From NCBI GenBank assembly GCA_036023115.1, contig JAYKKT010000091.1, positions 28,338,001-28,402,000 of the forward strand: 64,000 nucleotides of DNA, in the 5' to 3' direction. Shown here piece after piece: positions 36,201 through 44,188 of this stretch. Numbering within the stretch: the first letter of the stretch is position 1; each line of letters opens with the position of its first letter. The position numbers and the translations under genes are program-made. The notes under the pieces are model-generated. The model saw only the letters and a program-made list of their open reading frames with translations, had not been told where the DNA came from and did not search any database. The stretch is from Brasenia schreberi (Eukaryota > Streptophyta > Magnoliopsida > Nymphaeales > Cabombaceae).

Positions 36201-39200
36201 ATAGACGAGTATCCCAGAAAAATACATTTAATCGCTCTAGCATCTAACTTATCCCTCAATTCACAATGAACATGTACAAAACAAGTACAACCAAACACCC
36301 TTGGGAGCAAATGAAATTGTTTCTGAGAGGGACACTATAAATGAAATGAAGTATCTCCATGGAGTACACTGTTGGGCATTCGATTTATCAGGAAGACTGC
36401 AGTTAAAACCGCTTCACCCCAATAGTATTTAGGAGCATTACATCCAATGAGAAGTGTCCTTCCAACTTCTAATATATGTCTATTCTTTCTCTCTGCAACC
36501 CCATTCTGTTGAGGAGAATGGGCACATGAAGTATGATGCAAGATTTCCTGTGCTAAAAAGTATGAATTAAGGGATTGAGACATAAACTCACCCCCATTAT
36601 CACTGTCGGAAAACTCTTATAGCTCTCTGAAATTGAGTATGTACAAATTGACAGTATATTGGAATAATATTTTTTACTCCATCTTTGGTTTTCATAAGAT
36701 ATATCATTGTGAATCTAGTGCAATCATCAATAAAGGAAATAAAATACTTATATCCATGCACAGATGTAGTAGAGCAAGGGCCCCAAATATTCGAATGAAC
36801 AATCTCAAAAGGAATAACAGATCTGTTTTCACTTAATGGAAAAGAAACACGATTATGCTTAGCCTTTTGGCAAGTCTCACAATTTAAATTCAAATTATTA
36901 CAATCCTTAAATTTAGGTTGTAACATTCTCAGCTTAGATAATGGTAAATGTCCTAGTCTTTGATGCCATCGAGATATGTCCTCTTTCTGTTCCCTGGTGA
37001 TCACAATTGATTGCAGTGCTGCTTCTTTATGATCTTCGCAGAAATCTAAGCCTATTTTCACACTACCCTGTCCAAAGGTCCTCTCCGTCTGTATCTCTTG
37101 AAAGTAACACATAGTAGAATAAAATATTATACTACATTTTTTATCTCTAGTCATAGCAAACACAGATAATAAGTTGACTGAGATATTTGGAACATGTAGG
37201 ACATTCTTTAAGATACCAAACGAAGTAGTAATACTTCATTTTCCAGCTATGGGAGTATAGGAACCTGCGAGTTTGATATTAATGCTGTCTTGAGACAATT
37301 CATAATTATAAAAAAACTCTCTTCGACTGACCATATGATCTGTCGCACCTGAATCAATAACCCAAATACGTGAATAAGAAGAACGAATATTACCCTGAGA
37401 TAGGAAAGAAAAAGGACATGCCACTGTGGCCTGAGGATCATTGTGAGATGATGTAGACGCAGATTGAGAATCAGTTAGTCTGGCTTTAAGGAGTTCAATT
37501 TCTTTCTTCATATCTGCTAATGAGGCCGTACTATCATCATTCCTTGGTTTCTCTGTCTGATCACGGTTGAGGTAAGCCCTATTGGATCGATTCTGATTCT
37601 AAAACTAAGTAGGTACTCAAACAAATTTCCAACATGTTTTCTTCGTATGGTGTGATTTTCCACAATGTGAACATATTAACTTATCCTTGTCTTCAGAAGT
37701 GGTCCCAGATCTGCCTCTGCCTCATCCATAACCTCCTTTCTCTAGAAAAGGTGGGAGTAGATTTACCTCTTCCTATGAATGCTGAAGTTTCTGATATATT
37801 CACTTTGGTTTTCTTTTCTAGTTGCTTTTTATCCTCTTCACGAAGTATGAAAGAATATACTGTACTCAATGGTGGGAGTTCTTCTCTACTAAGAATATTG
37901 TTCTTAACGGCCTCATACTTAGAAGAAATTCCCCATAGAAGATCAAATACTTTTCGCTCTTCAAATTCTTCATTGCGCTCAAGTGTGTAGCTCTGGCATT
38001 TGGTTTTGGAGTAGAATTGTAATTCTTCCCACAGACCTTTGAGTTCTGCATAGTAGTCACTGATAGTTCTTCCTCCCTGTCTGCACTTCCTAATCTTTTT
38101 TATAAGATTGTACTTCTTTGCAATGTTTTTCTTTAGGCATAAGCCTCCTGTATTGCCAACCATCTCTCTAGCTGTTTTCAAGAACATAAAGGTACTACCA
38201 ATGAAAGGTACCATAGACTGAATCAACCAAGCACTCACAAATGCATTTTCTTTTCTCTATCTATAATAAAGAGGATCTGTACTTCAGGGTTGAGTTATTT
38301 CACCCGTTATGTAATCCCAACACTCCCTGGCCATAATTACCAGTTCAATTGAACGAGCCCACTGGAGATAATTTTTTCCATCTAATTTCAGATTGGTTAT
38401 CTGGAACCCTTCATTTTTATCTGTAGAGCACTGTTTATTTGTATCACCCATCTTGGTTCTTTCCATGAATATTTTCAAGGTAATCTTTTTCAATCAACTA
38501 TAATTTAGATCAAATACACTCGAAACATAATCAAATCAGAAACACACATATGAAATACACCAAGGGATTGAAATACTCTAGGAATCTGCTTCTCACTTCA
38601 AGAACCCGTGAACCCTAAGTTACTTTTGCATAACCCTCTGTTATGTACTTCATAAAATAGTGAAACACGATATGAAAAAGAAACAGAATACTGATGTAAT
38701 CAACAAAATCACTAATATAATATGTACTTTACCGATTCCCTAATCTCAATATGAAATATGCAAATCACGGTATCTTCAATCCAATGGACAGAATCCCCTC
38801 CTTTTATGGATTCTTTCTATGATCATTAAAATAAAAGAAAACATTCAACAAAATAATCAAATAGGCTTACGATTTTGGCTGAATCCACTTAATCGGTATG
38901 AGAACACTTCATGATGACCGAAACTTCACGATTAGGCTCTGATACCATGTTGATTTGACCTTCCAAAATATATTTTACTCATAAGAAAACAAAAGAATAA
39001 AAGAGGGAATGAAGAAGGGTGTAGGTCGGCACTCCTTGGTTGCCGCCACCTGTTGCCCATGTTTTTTCACTTCTCCTAACCCTAATGATAACACTTTAAA
39101 TACTACTAACCTAACTTGAAAGACTAAAATGCCCCTAATTAGTAACTAATAGGATTCGGGTCCCAATGGATCAAAATCTGATCCATTAGGATCCAAACCG

Positions 39201-40412
39201 TACATAAGTCACACTAATTACATAGAACTGAATATAAAGACATTACACGACACAGCCTAGACTCAACACTCTGTCAACTTGCTCTTCACAACATTAATCA
39301 CCAAAATGGTGCTAAAATACATCAAAATTGAAACCAAAACTGGACCTTGTTCTACACTAAGTGAGGTCAGCTACATGATCTCTTAGTTGTCATTGTGCTT
39401 TACCTTTTCTCATGTTGACATTCAAAAGATGTCCATAGTAGAAATAAAGATGCTAAGATGAATGTGAAATCGCACATGGAAGGATCATATATATAATGAG
39501 GTTATCATAACAAGGATCATATATATAATGAGGTTATCATAACAAATTAGAAGTGGCACAATAGATAATAAAATGAGGAAAATTTGTTTAAGATGGTTTG
39601 GGCACGTGGAAAGGCGATCAAGGAAAGCTCCGGTAAGGAGGTGTGAGAGAGGAAAACCACAAGAGTGCTGGAAGGAAACAATAAAAAATGATCTAGCTTA
39701 TGTTGAGCTAACTATTAGCATGACACAGGACCGAGCTCTATGGAAACAAAGAATCCATGTAGCTAACCTATCTAGTAATGCAAAAGGTTTACTGATTGTT
39801 GGTGTTGTATCCTAGTGCGTTTAAGGTATTTCTGGGGGTTGCAGAATATTGAAGTCATTTGCAGCTCCTTGCCCCTCCCGTGGCTCCTGTTGTGGTTGTG
39901 ATGTGTAATATTGTTAGCAAGTGCATTCTAACTGGAATAGTTGTGACTGGTTGCAAGTTCATTTGTGTTTTTTCAATTCTTAATACAAAGTTGAAATGAT
40001 GAAATTTTGGGGAACAACATTCAACTGACTGTATTATGTGATTCTTTGAATTAGATGCGAGTATTTAAAGGGCACACCAATGAAAAGAACTTTGTGGGCC
40101 TCTCAGTGAACAAAGAGTATATTGCATGTGGCAGTGAAACTAATGAAGTATTTGTCTACCACAAGGTTTGCTATGAGGAACTACCCTCTTTTGTTCTGCT
40201 TCTGCTTGTCTATGTATTTACGATGATTTTTATTTGTGTAGGCCATCTCAAAACCTGCAGCATGGCATAGGTTTGGATCCTCGGACATGGATGATGCTGA
40301 TGATGATGCAGCATCCTACTTTATTAGTGCTGTTTGTTGGAAGAGTGATAGTCCAACAATGTTAACGGCGAATAGTCAAGGTACCATCAAAGTTCTTGTG
40401 CTTGCACCATGA
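17841..40412 (+). CDS. COP1: COP1, E3 ubiquitin-protein ligase (13 exons, 689 aa)
   Basis: Exons: 17841-18203, 20432-20506, 20846-21001, 21769-22122, 30348-30502, 30621-30686, 32263-32341, 32428-32583, 32666-32764, 33364-33468, 33563-33742, 40055-40165, 40242-40412. All introns are GT-AG and the joined frame has no stop until TGA. Domains: C3HC4 RING (Cys67, Cys70, Cys82, His84, Cys87, Cys90, Cys101, Cys104), coiled coil (about 147-225), bipartite nuclear signal (about 309-330), WD40 propeller (about 375-689). COP1 family knowledge: with SPA proteins and CUL4-DDB1 it ubiquitinates light-signalling factors such as HY5 in darkness. Length and exon count match plant COP1 (Arabidopsis: 675 aa, 13 exons). 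Introns 4 and 11 are swollen to 8.2 and 6.3 kb by transposons, yet no exon is damaged. Confidence 0.96.
18204..20431 (+). repeat. COP1 intron 1, degenerate tandem duplications
   Basis: Two copies of an approximately 850-900 bp unit are recognisable: about 18690-19520 and about 19520-20415. Shared landmarks are CTCCATTTTTATCAATTTTG (18776 and 19669), AGGATCCTTGGTTCTGAAGA, AAGATGGACAACTGG, ATACAGAGAGAGGA and TTTTTCAAGGACCAAACTTG. Copy 2 ends at the exon 2 acceptor. Shorter related units lie upstream (18350-18690). Confidence 0.65.
20432..20506 (+). CDS. COP1: COP1 exon 2: RING-to-coiled-coil linker
   Basis: 25 codons ([20 protein letters not shown]...) after acceptor ctgcag and before donor gttttt. 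Equivalent to the short second exon of other plant COP1 genes. Confidence 0.92.
20846..21001 (+). CDS. COP1: COP1 exon 3: start of coiled coil
   Basis: 52 codons with [20 protein letters not shown] and [20 protein letters not shown]. Heptad-like leucine spacing and high charge fit the coiled coil that binds SPA partners and forms COP1 dimers. Confidence 0.95.
21769..22122 (+). CDS. COP1: COP1 exon 4: end of coiled coil, linker, first half of nuclear signal
   Basis: 118 codons, beginning [21 protein letters not shown] variable Ser/Gly-rich linker follows, then ARRRRVNAQ, the first basic cluster of the bipartite nuclear localisation signal. The donor gtaggt opens the 8.2-kb intron that holds the nested hAT elements. 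Confidence 0.95.
22424..22545 (+). repeat. hAT-A 5' subterminal palindrome array
   Basis: Dense copies of CGTATCG and its complement CGATACG, including a perfect 30-bp palindrome at 22506-22535 centred on TCGTACGA. By analogy with hAT elements such as Ac, these are likely transposase-binding sites (inference). Confidence 0.75.
22996..23080 (+). repeat. hAT-B 3' subterminal array with (TATCG)5
   Basis: After the terminal CAGTGTTGTCTG comes ACGCGTATCGTATCGTG, then CTGGGCTCCACGATACGGGC and a clean pentanucleotide run (TATCG)5 at 23051-23075. The matching 3' end of hAT-A (29665-29731) has fewer units, so the run has expanded. Confidence 0.75.
23325..25821 (-). pseudogene. hAT-B transposase: BED finger, DUF659, hATC; one nonsense codon
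   Basis: Three exons on the minus strand: 25821-23994, 23911-23707 and 23604-23325, with GT-AG introns that keep the frame. An upstream in-frame ATG at 25884 is possible. Domains in order: BED zinc finger ([20 protein letters not shown]), Ser/Arg/Gly-rich linker, DUF659 core ([20 protein letters not shown]), [16 protein letters not shown] and [14 protein letters not shown] (CxxH typical of hAT), dimerisation domain ([20 protein letters not shown]), acidic end DDPDYNL. The only break I see is TGA at 24425-24427, where hAT-A codes Trp (in STFWNAC). It would otherwise bind the element ends and cut and paste them. Confidence 0.85.
26225..26360 (+). repeat. hAT-B 5' subterminal array with 36-bp palindrome
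   Basis: A perfect 36-bp palindrome at 26225-26260 (centre TCGTACGA), then more GTATCG/CGATAC words, some themselves palindromic (CCGTATCGTGCGATACGG). It corresponds to the left end of hAT-A. Confidence 0.8.
26468..27154. mobile_element. Small non-autonomous DNA element inside hAT-A (Mutator-like?)
   Basis: About 687 bp interrupts the BED-finger codons of hAT-A: CACTTAGCATGGACCAG stands before it and GAGACCAGGAAAGAAG after it, where hAT-B has an uninterrupted AGGAACCAGGAAAG. The ends CTATGTCAC and GTGACTTAG are inverse with one mismatch. The flanking ATGGACCAG / GGAGACCAG could be a decayed 9-bp duplication, which would suggest a Mutator-like element. GGGTGCGG and CGGTGTCGG-type words lie near both ends. 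It has no coding capacity. Confidence 0.55.
29740..30347 (+). other. Right part of COP1 intron 4
   Basis: Host intron sequence with no insertion recognised. The text TTGTTCTCTCTATTTGCTTG near 30043 resembles TTGTTCTCTCTGTCTTTAGC near 22362, left of hAT-A, so the intron may have been partly tandem-duplicated before the insertion. Confidence 0.4.
30348..30502 (+). CDS. COP1: COP1 exon 5: second half of nuclear signal
   Basis: 51 codons plus two bases. [14 protein letters not shown] supplies the second basic cluster, and [11 protein letters not shown] leads into the propeller. The signal is therefore split by the transposon-filled intron but is intact after splicing. Confidence 0.94.
30621..30686 (+). 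CDS. COP1: COP1 exon 6
   Basis: 66 bases completing a Ser codon at each end ([20 protein letters not shown]). First strand region of the WD40 domain. Acceptor tttag, donor gtgaga. Confidence 0.93.
30687..32262 (+). other. COP1 intron 6 (1.6 kb)
   Basis: No coding region, transposon ends or repeat was recognised. Composition is like the other COP1 introns. Confidence 0.5.
32263..32341 (+). CDS. COP1: COP1 exon 7: WD40 blade 1
   Basis: 79 bases: [20 protein letters not shown] then VFEFST. Acceptor ctacag, donor gtaagt. The text is nearly identical to COP1 of other plants. Confidence 0.94.
32428..32583 (+). CDS. COP1: COP1 exon 8: WD40
   Basis: 52 codons with [27 protein letters not shown] and the blade end [11 protein letters not shown]. 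Acceptor ttttag, donor gtaatc. Confidence 0.95.
32666..32764 (+). CDS. COP1: COP1 exon 9: WD40
   Basis: 33 codons ([33 protein letters not shown]). Acceptor ttcag, donor gtacaa. Intron 9 after it holds the small LINE tail at 33135-33259. Confidence 0.95.
33135..33259 (+). mobile_element. 125-bp 3' tail of the RTE-type LINE in COP1 intron 9
   Basis: Nearly identical to the last part of the LINE at 44053-44177 (GATCTAGCTTATTGGGAGTT, GTGGAAACAAAGAATCCATG, ending in (GTT)n). It is flanked by an exact 21-bp duplication starting GTACACCAAG (33114-33134 and 33260-33280). It is a strongly 5'-truncated insertion made by target-primed reverse transcription. Confidence 0.9.
33364..33468 (+). CDS. COP1: COP1 exon 10: WD40
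   Basis: 35 codons ([35 protein letters not shown]). Acceptor aatag, donor gtgcgt. Confidence 0.95.
33563..33742 (+). CDS. COP1: COP1 exon 11: WD40
   Basis: 60 codons ([55 protein letters not shown]). Acceptor cttcag, donor gtatgt. The donor opens the intron carrying the copia element. Confidence 0.95.
33858..34198 (-). repeat. Copia 3' LTR (341 bp)
   Basis: Direct repeat of 38948-39293. Starts TGTTGATTTGACC and ends CTTGCTCTTCACAACA on the plus strand. In element orientation this is the downstream LTR. It contributes possible polyadenylation signals only on the antisense strand of COP1. Confidence 0.93.
34199..34210 (-). other. Copia polypurine tract
   Basis: The minus strand reads CTTGAGGGGGCG directly before the LTR. 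This is the plus-strand primer for cDNA synthesis. Confidence 0.75.
34211..35690 (-). pseudogene. Copia reverse transcriptase and RNase H, broken
   Basis: The RT start is open in 35690-35283 ([54 protein letters not shown] with the first catalytic Asp). The catalytic YVDD is at about 35155 in another frame. The RNase H segment (35051-34500) has [35 protein letters not shown] and [19 protein letters not shown], then [13 protein letters not shown]. It ends in TAG where copia elements usually have Trp, and continues readable to about 34211. Confidence 0.85.
35687..37163 (-). pseudogene. Copia integrase, broken
   Basis: 37163-36600 has the GAG-pre-integrase zinc region ([24 protein letters not shown]) and the core start ([13 protein letters not shown], [20 protein letters not shown]). 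36583-36335 has [20 protein letters not shown] with the catalytic Glu. 36310-35687 has the C-terminal part ([30 protein letters not shown]) and a variable linker to RT. Frameshifts separate the three. Confidence 0.85.
37236..37511 (-). pseudogene. Copia protease
   Basis: [20 protein letters not shown] contains the aspartic protease active site DSG in its copia form. The frame is open over 91 codons but is disconnected from gag and integrase. Confidence 0.8.
37621..38493 (-). pseudogene. Copia gag with zinc knuckle
   Basis: The start is at 38493 ([30 protein letters not shown]). The body at 38238-37693 has [28 protein letters not shown] and [20 protein letters not shown], typical of the UBN2-type gag. 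A CCHC knuckle ([14 protein letters not shown]) is at 37632-37673. A frameshift lies near 38240-38284. Confidence 0.82.
38936..38947 (-). other. Copia primer-binding site (initiator Met tRNA)
   Basis: The minus strand reads TGGTATCAGAGC immediately inside the 5' LTR, the standard copia site complementary to the 3' end of initiator methionine tRNA. Confidence 0.9.
38948..39293 (-). repeat. Copia 5' LTR (346 bp)
   Basis: Direct repeat of 33858-34198, with TG..CA ends and the TTAAT duplication adjacent at 39294. Confidence 0.93.
39417..39808 (+). mobile_element. Older, diverged 3' fragment of the RTE-type LINE in COP1 intron 11
   Basis: Similar to 43790-44177 of the LINE (TAAGATGGTTTGG, GTGCTGGAAGGAAACAATAA, GGAAACAAAGAATCCATGTA) with many substitutions and a decayed tail. 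It includes a 32-bp exact tandem duplication (39482-39513 and 39514-39545). No clear target duplication was found. Confidence 0.75.
40055..40165 (+). CDS. COP1: COP1 exon 12: WD40
   Basis: 37 codons ([37 protein letters not shown]). The acceptor ttag closes the 6.3-kb intron 11; the frame continues correctly from exon 11. Confidence 0.95.
40242..40412 (+). CDS. COP1: COP1 exon 13: last WD40 blade and stop
   Basis: 56 codons and TGA ([46 protein letters not shown]). The acidic loop and the C-terminus match plant COP1. No clear AATAAA was seen close downstream. Confidence 0.95.
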   Translation, partial: AISKPAAWHRFGSSDMDDADDDAASYFISAVCWKSDSPTMLTANSQGTIKVLVLAP

Positions 40413-40956
40413 AGAGGAAGGCTTAGATATTGTATAGAAAATTCTGTAGTGTGGCTCCTTTTGTTCTATAGAAAAATTACTTTTGATCAAAGCCAGCCAC
40501 CACCATAAGTTCTATCTAAAGATGTGAATCAATTACTGCAGGATGTGGTTCACTGAAACTGTGACCTAAGGCCAGGTAGGTTGGTGCTATTCATAGTTTT
40601 TTCTACTCAGCCTGCTGATGCTGATAATTTTGTTGTTAATGATTATCATCCTTGATTGTTACTGGCGACCATACAAAAGAAAATTCCAATTCAGCAGCAT
40701 GTGAATATTGTCAAGTTTGTCTTAGTTGGTGAATGCAGTCTATGATGTTAGCAGTCGTTCTTTTTTCCTTGGGCAAACCACCTTTTGTAGTGCTGAAACA
40801 ACCCAGTATTAGGATTCTAAGGAGATCATTTGCACCTGTAAGCCTATGCTGGGCATAAGCCAACGTAAGGTTAGCACCAATGGGAATCGGAACCCTGACT
40901 TCGGCCAGTGGCCTTCTGCGTTATGCTAAGCTTCCTTCTGCTGTAAGCAGTTGTAC
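40413..40956 (+). other. COP1 3' UTR and 3' flank
   Basis: Presumed 3' untranslated sequence with no coding region. The reverse strand near 40880-40930 has tRNA-like words (GGTTCCGATTCCC), but no convincing pol III gene. Confidence 0.4.
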
Positions 40957-41165
40957 CACAACACCAATTAAGCCACCAATTAAGCCTTTTTTCATAATAG
41001 ATGGGGTCGGCTACATAGATTCTTTGTTTCCACACAGTCTTATCATGTGCATAATTTGTTGAATCCATGGTAGGCATAATTTGTTGAATCCATGGTAGAT
41101 AAGTTCGACACAGTTTTACGCTGGTTGTCGGAAGCCTAATGCAACCTTCTTCCTTTATCAATGGT
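40957..41165 (-). mobile_element. Short retroelement with LINE-like 3' tail (truncated LINE or SINE)
   Basis: Flanked by an exact 11-bp duplication AGCAGTTGTAC (40946-40956 and 41166-41176). Read on the minus strand, the 3' half (GGAAACAAAGAATCTATGTA, then GGCTTAATTGGTGTTG) matches the LINE tail. The 5' part (GGTTGCATTAGGCTTCCGAC, AACCAGCGTAAAACTG) is not found in the LINE here. A 25-bp unit (GCATAATTTGTTGAATCCAT..) is repeated in tandem at 41050-41098. Confidence 0.65.
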
Positions 41166-41414
41166 AGCAGTTGTACTTAATAATATGAGTACCATGGAGA
41201 GACCAGAACTGTGTTATGATTGTAAACATCCGGAAGATTTTGTTGATATTGCTTAATCCACTGTGACGAGAAATTAACATTATATTCCGAGAAGACTATG
41301 GTGATTGGGTTCATGAAGCGAGCTGAATGACCCTAGGCTGTTCGTGGTCATTTTGGTGGCTTTTCCTTTCTCAACTGTTAGTGTAATATGCAATTTTGCT
41401 AAGGTGACTTCATT

Positions 41415-44177
41415 CTTTTAACAGATGTGCCACCCCAGCCATATGCAATTATGGTACTCAGGTAAAGAAAAGGCTCGAAACGGAGTTGGTATTATCATAA
41501 ATAAAGATTTAAAGGAGAGTGTAGTAGACATACAACGATATGGTGACCGAATCATGATATTGAAATTAGTGTTAGGAGCAGAGGTTTTGAATATAGTTTG
41601 TGCTTACGCACCCCAAGAAGGATTAGAAGATAGTATAAAGACAGTTTTTTGGGAAGAGTTAGATAAGGTGTTTCAAAAGATTCCACACAGAGAGATGATT
41701 TGTTTAGGAGGAGATTTAAATGGACATGTCGGTAAAGAGGCATTAGGATATCAAGGGATTCATGGAAACTTTGGTTATGGGGATATAAACGAGGAAGGTA
41801 GGGAGATTTTAAATTTTGCTATGCCATTTGATCTCTTTATAGTCAATATAATCTTCAAAAAACGAGATGAACATTTAATTACTTATAAGAGTGGCTTATC
41901 ACAAATACAAATTGATTACTTTATTTGTAGAAAAAAAGATAGAGCGTGTTGTAAAGATTGTAAGGTAATTCCAGGAGAAAGCTTAACCACCCAACATCGA
42001 TTTTTAGTTATGGATTTACAAATAAAAAAATGGACAAAGAAGAAAAGAGTGCATCGAGCTATTCGGACTAAATGGTGGAACCTCAAAAGCGAGAAAGAAG
42101 ATATATTTAAACAGAAAGTCCTTCAAGGAGATGTTTGGAATTATGTTGGCACACCCTCTGATATGTGGAACAATATAGCCATACATATTAGGAAAGTGGC
42201 GAAAGATGTGTTAGGGGTATCTAAGGGAGGTGTACCGGCACAAAAAGAAGCTTTGTGGTGGAGTGAAGTAGTACAAAATAAAATCAAGGCAAAGAGGACA
42301 TGTTACAAATTACATTATGCTAAGAAAACTAGTGAAACTTTAGAAGCTTATAAGAAAGCAAAGAAGGAAGCAAAAAAGGCCGTTAGTGAAGCAAAAGCTA
42401 AGATTTGGGAGGACTTATATAAAAAACTCAACTCAAAAGAGGGTGAAAGAGATATTTTTAGGATAGCTAGGGCTAGAGATAAGAAAACTAAAGATCTTAA
42501 TTATGTTAGATGCATCAAAGACGAGGATGAAAAAATTCTAGTGGCAAATGATGATATAAGAAATAGATGGAAAAACTATTTTTATAATATTTTTAATGAA
42601 AATAAAGATGTTAGTATTAGTTTAGGAGATTTAGCCAAGTTAGAAAAGTATATAAACCACAATTTCTACCGACGTATTCAAAAGAATGAAGTAAAAGAGG
42701 CTCTTAAATATATGAAGAGTGGTAAATCGGTAGGACCAGATAATATTCCTATAGAAGTTTGGAAAATACTAGGAGAAATAAGAATCACTTGGCTCACAAG
42801 ACTATTTAATGAAATATGGAAAAACCAAAAGATGCTCGAGGAATGGAGAGCAAGTACACTTATACCCGTATATAAGAACAAGGGAGACATTCAAAATTGT
42901 GCGAATTATCGAGGTATCAAGTTAATGAGTCTTACTATGAAATTATGGGAAAGAATTATCGAACATAGGTTAAGACAAGTATCAAGTACAACAGAGAACC
43001 AATTTGGATTTATGCCAGGTAGATCTACTATTGAAGCGATTCACCTTTTAAGATGTCTTATGGAACATTTTAGAGCAAAAAAAAAAAGACCTTCACATGA
43101 TATTTATTGATCTAGAAAAAGCTTATGATAGGGTACCGAGGGAGGTTCTTTGGAGAACTTTGGAAAAAAGAGGTATCCCATTAACATATATTAACCTTAT
43201 AAGAGACATGTATGATGGTGCAAAAACATGTGTGAGGACTCATGAAGGAACGACAGACTTCTTTGAAGTTAATATTGGGTTACATCAAGGATCAACTTCA
43301 AGTCCATACTTATTTATAATGGTGATGGATGAGTTAACAAAACATATTCAAGATGAAGTACCTTGGTGTATGTTATTTGCAGATGACATTGTATTAGTGG
43401 AGGAGTCTAAGGAAAAAGTTAATAGAAAATTGGAACTATGGAGAGAAACATTAGAAAACAAAGGCCTCCGATTTAGTAGAACAAAGACAGAATATATGGA
43501 ATGTAAGTTTGATCATTTGGCTACTTCGGAAGACATAGAAATTAAAATTGGCACACATTGCATTCCCCAAAAGGAAAGTTTCAAATACCTAGGGTCAATT
43601 TTTCAAAGTGATGGAAGAATTGATGGAGATGTTACACATAGAATTAATGCTGGTTGGTTAAAATGGAGAGGAGCATCAGGTATTCTTTGTGATAAGAAGA
43701 TACCATTAAAATTAAAAGGTAAATATTATAGAGCAGCAATTAGGCCTGCCATGTTTTATGGTTCTGAGTGTTGGGCAGTTAATCAACATGTACAAAAGAT
43801 GTCTGTGACAGAAATGAAGATGTTGAGATGGATGAGTGGTCATACAAGAAAAGACCGTATACATAATGAGGTTATTAGAAACAAATTAGGAGTGACACCA
43901 ATAGAGGATAAAATGAGAGAACATCGTTTAAGATGGTTTGGACATATAGATAGAAGATCAAAAGAAGAACCTTTAAGAAGGTTAGAAAAACTAAATTTAG
44001 AAAGTATTAAAAGAGGTAGAGGACGACCACAAAAGTGTTGGAAAGAAACAATAAAGAATGATCTAGCTTATTGGGAGTTAACTGCTAACATGGCACATGA
44101 TAGGGATTTGTGGAAACAAAGAATCCATGTAGCCGACCTCGTCTAGTATGGGAAAAGGCTTAGTTGTTGTTGTTGTT
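41415..44177 (+). mobile_element. RTE-type LINE, 5' truncated
   Basis: Coding for endonuclease and reverse transcriptase, ending CTTAGTTGTTGTTGTTGTTG, the short-repeat tail typical of RTE-clade LINEs in place of poly(A). Imperfect 11-bp flanks GTGACTTCATT (41404-41414) and GTGGCTTCATT (44178-44188) mark the insertion, about 1 kb downstream of the COP1 stop. The first part of the endonuclease is missing. Confidence 0.88.
41425..44146 (+). pseudogene. LINE endonuclease-reverse transcriptase, one frameshift
   Basis: Frame 1 (41425-43110) has the apurinic-type endonuclease C-terminal two thirds (NGVGIIINKDLKESVV, GGDLNGHVG, QIQIDYFICRKKD, TTQHRFLVMDL with the catalytic Asp and His). It continues with the RT start (MKSGKSVGPDNIPIEVWKIL, NQFGFMPGRSTIEAI). 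Frame 2 (43097-44146) continues [36 protein letters not shown] and the catalytic MLFADDIVL, then a Cys/His- and Arg-rich end ([30 protein letters not shown]). The switch lies in an A11 run at 43077-43087, where ten A would keep frame. No other stop was seen. Confidence 0.88.
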
Positions 44178-44188
44178 GTGGCTTCATT

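Larger units (their letters stand above)
33858..39293 (-). mobile_element. Full-length Ty1/copia retrotransposon in COP1 intron 11
   Basis: 5436 bp, antisense to COP1, flanked by an exact 5-bp duplication TTAAT (33853-33857 and 39294-39298). LTRs are 33858-34198 and 38948-39293 (TG..CA). Minus-strand order is PBS, gag, zinc knuckle, protease, integrase, RT, RNase H, which is the copia order. Frames are broken by stops and shifts. The LTRs differ by roughly two dozen substitutions plus small indels by eye, so the insertion is not recent. Confidence 0.95.

Noticed and set aside
39353..39390. Another reversed LINE-tail piece (GTGAGGTCAGCTACATGATC)
   Set aside because: Only about 35 bp of imperfect similarity; too short to call as a separate insertion.
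40880..40940. tRNA or SINE promoter on the minus strand (GGTTCCGATTCCC, TAGCATAACGCAG)
   Set aside because: The B-box-like word has an extra base, the A-box match is partial, and no cloverleaf or tail could be recognised.
41425..44146. LINE frame as a host endonuclease/reverse-transcriptase gene
   Set aside because: It has an RTE-type 3' repeat tail, flanking target duplication, truncated 5' end and other tail copies nearby, all typical of a LINE insertion.
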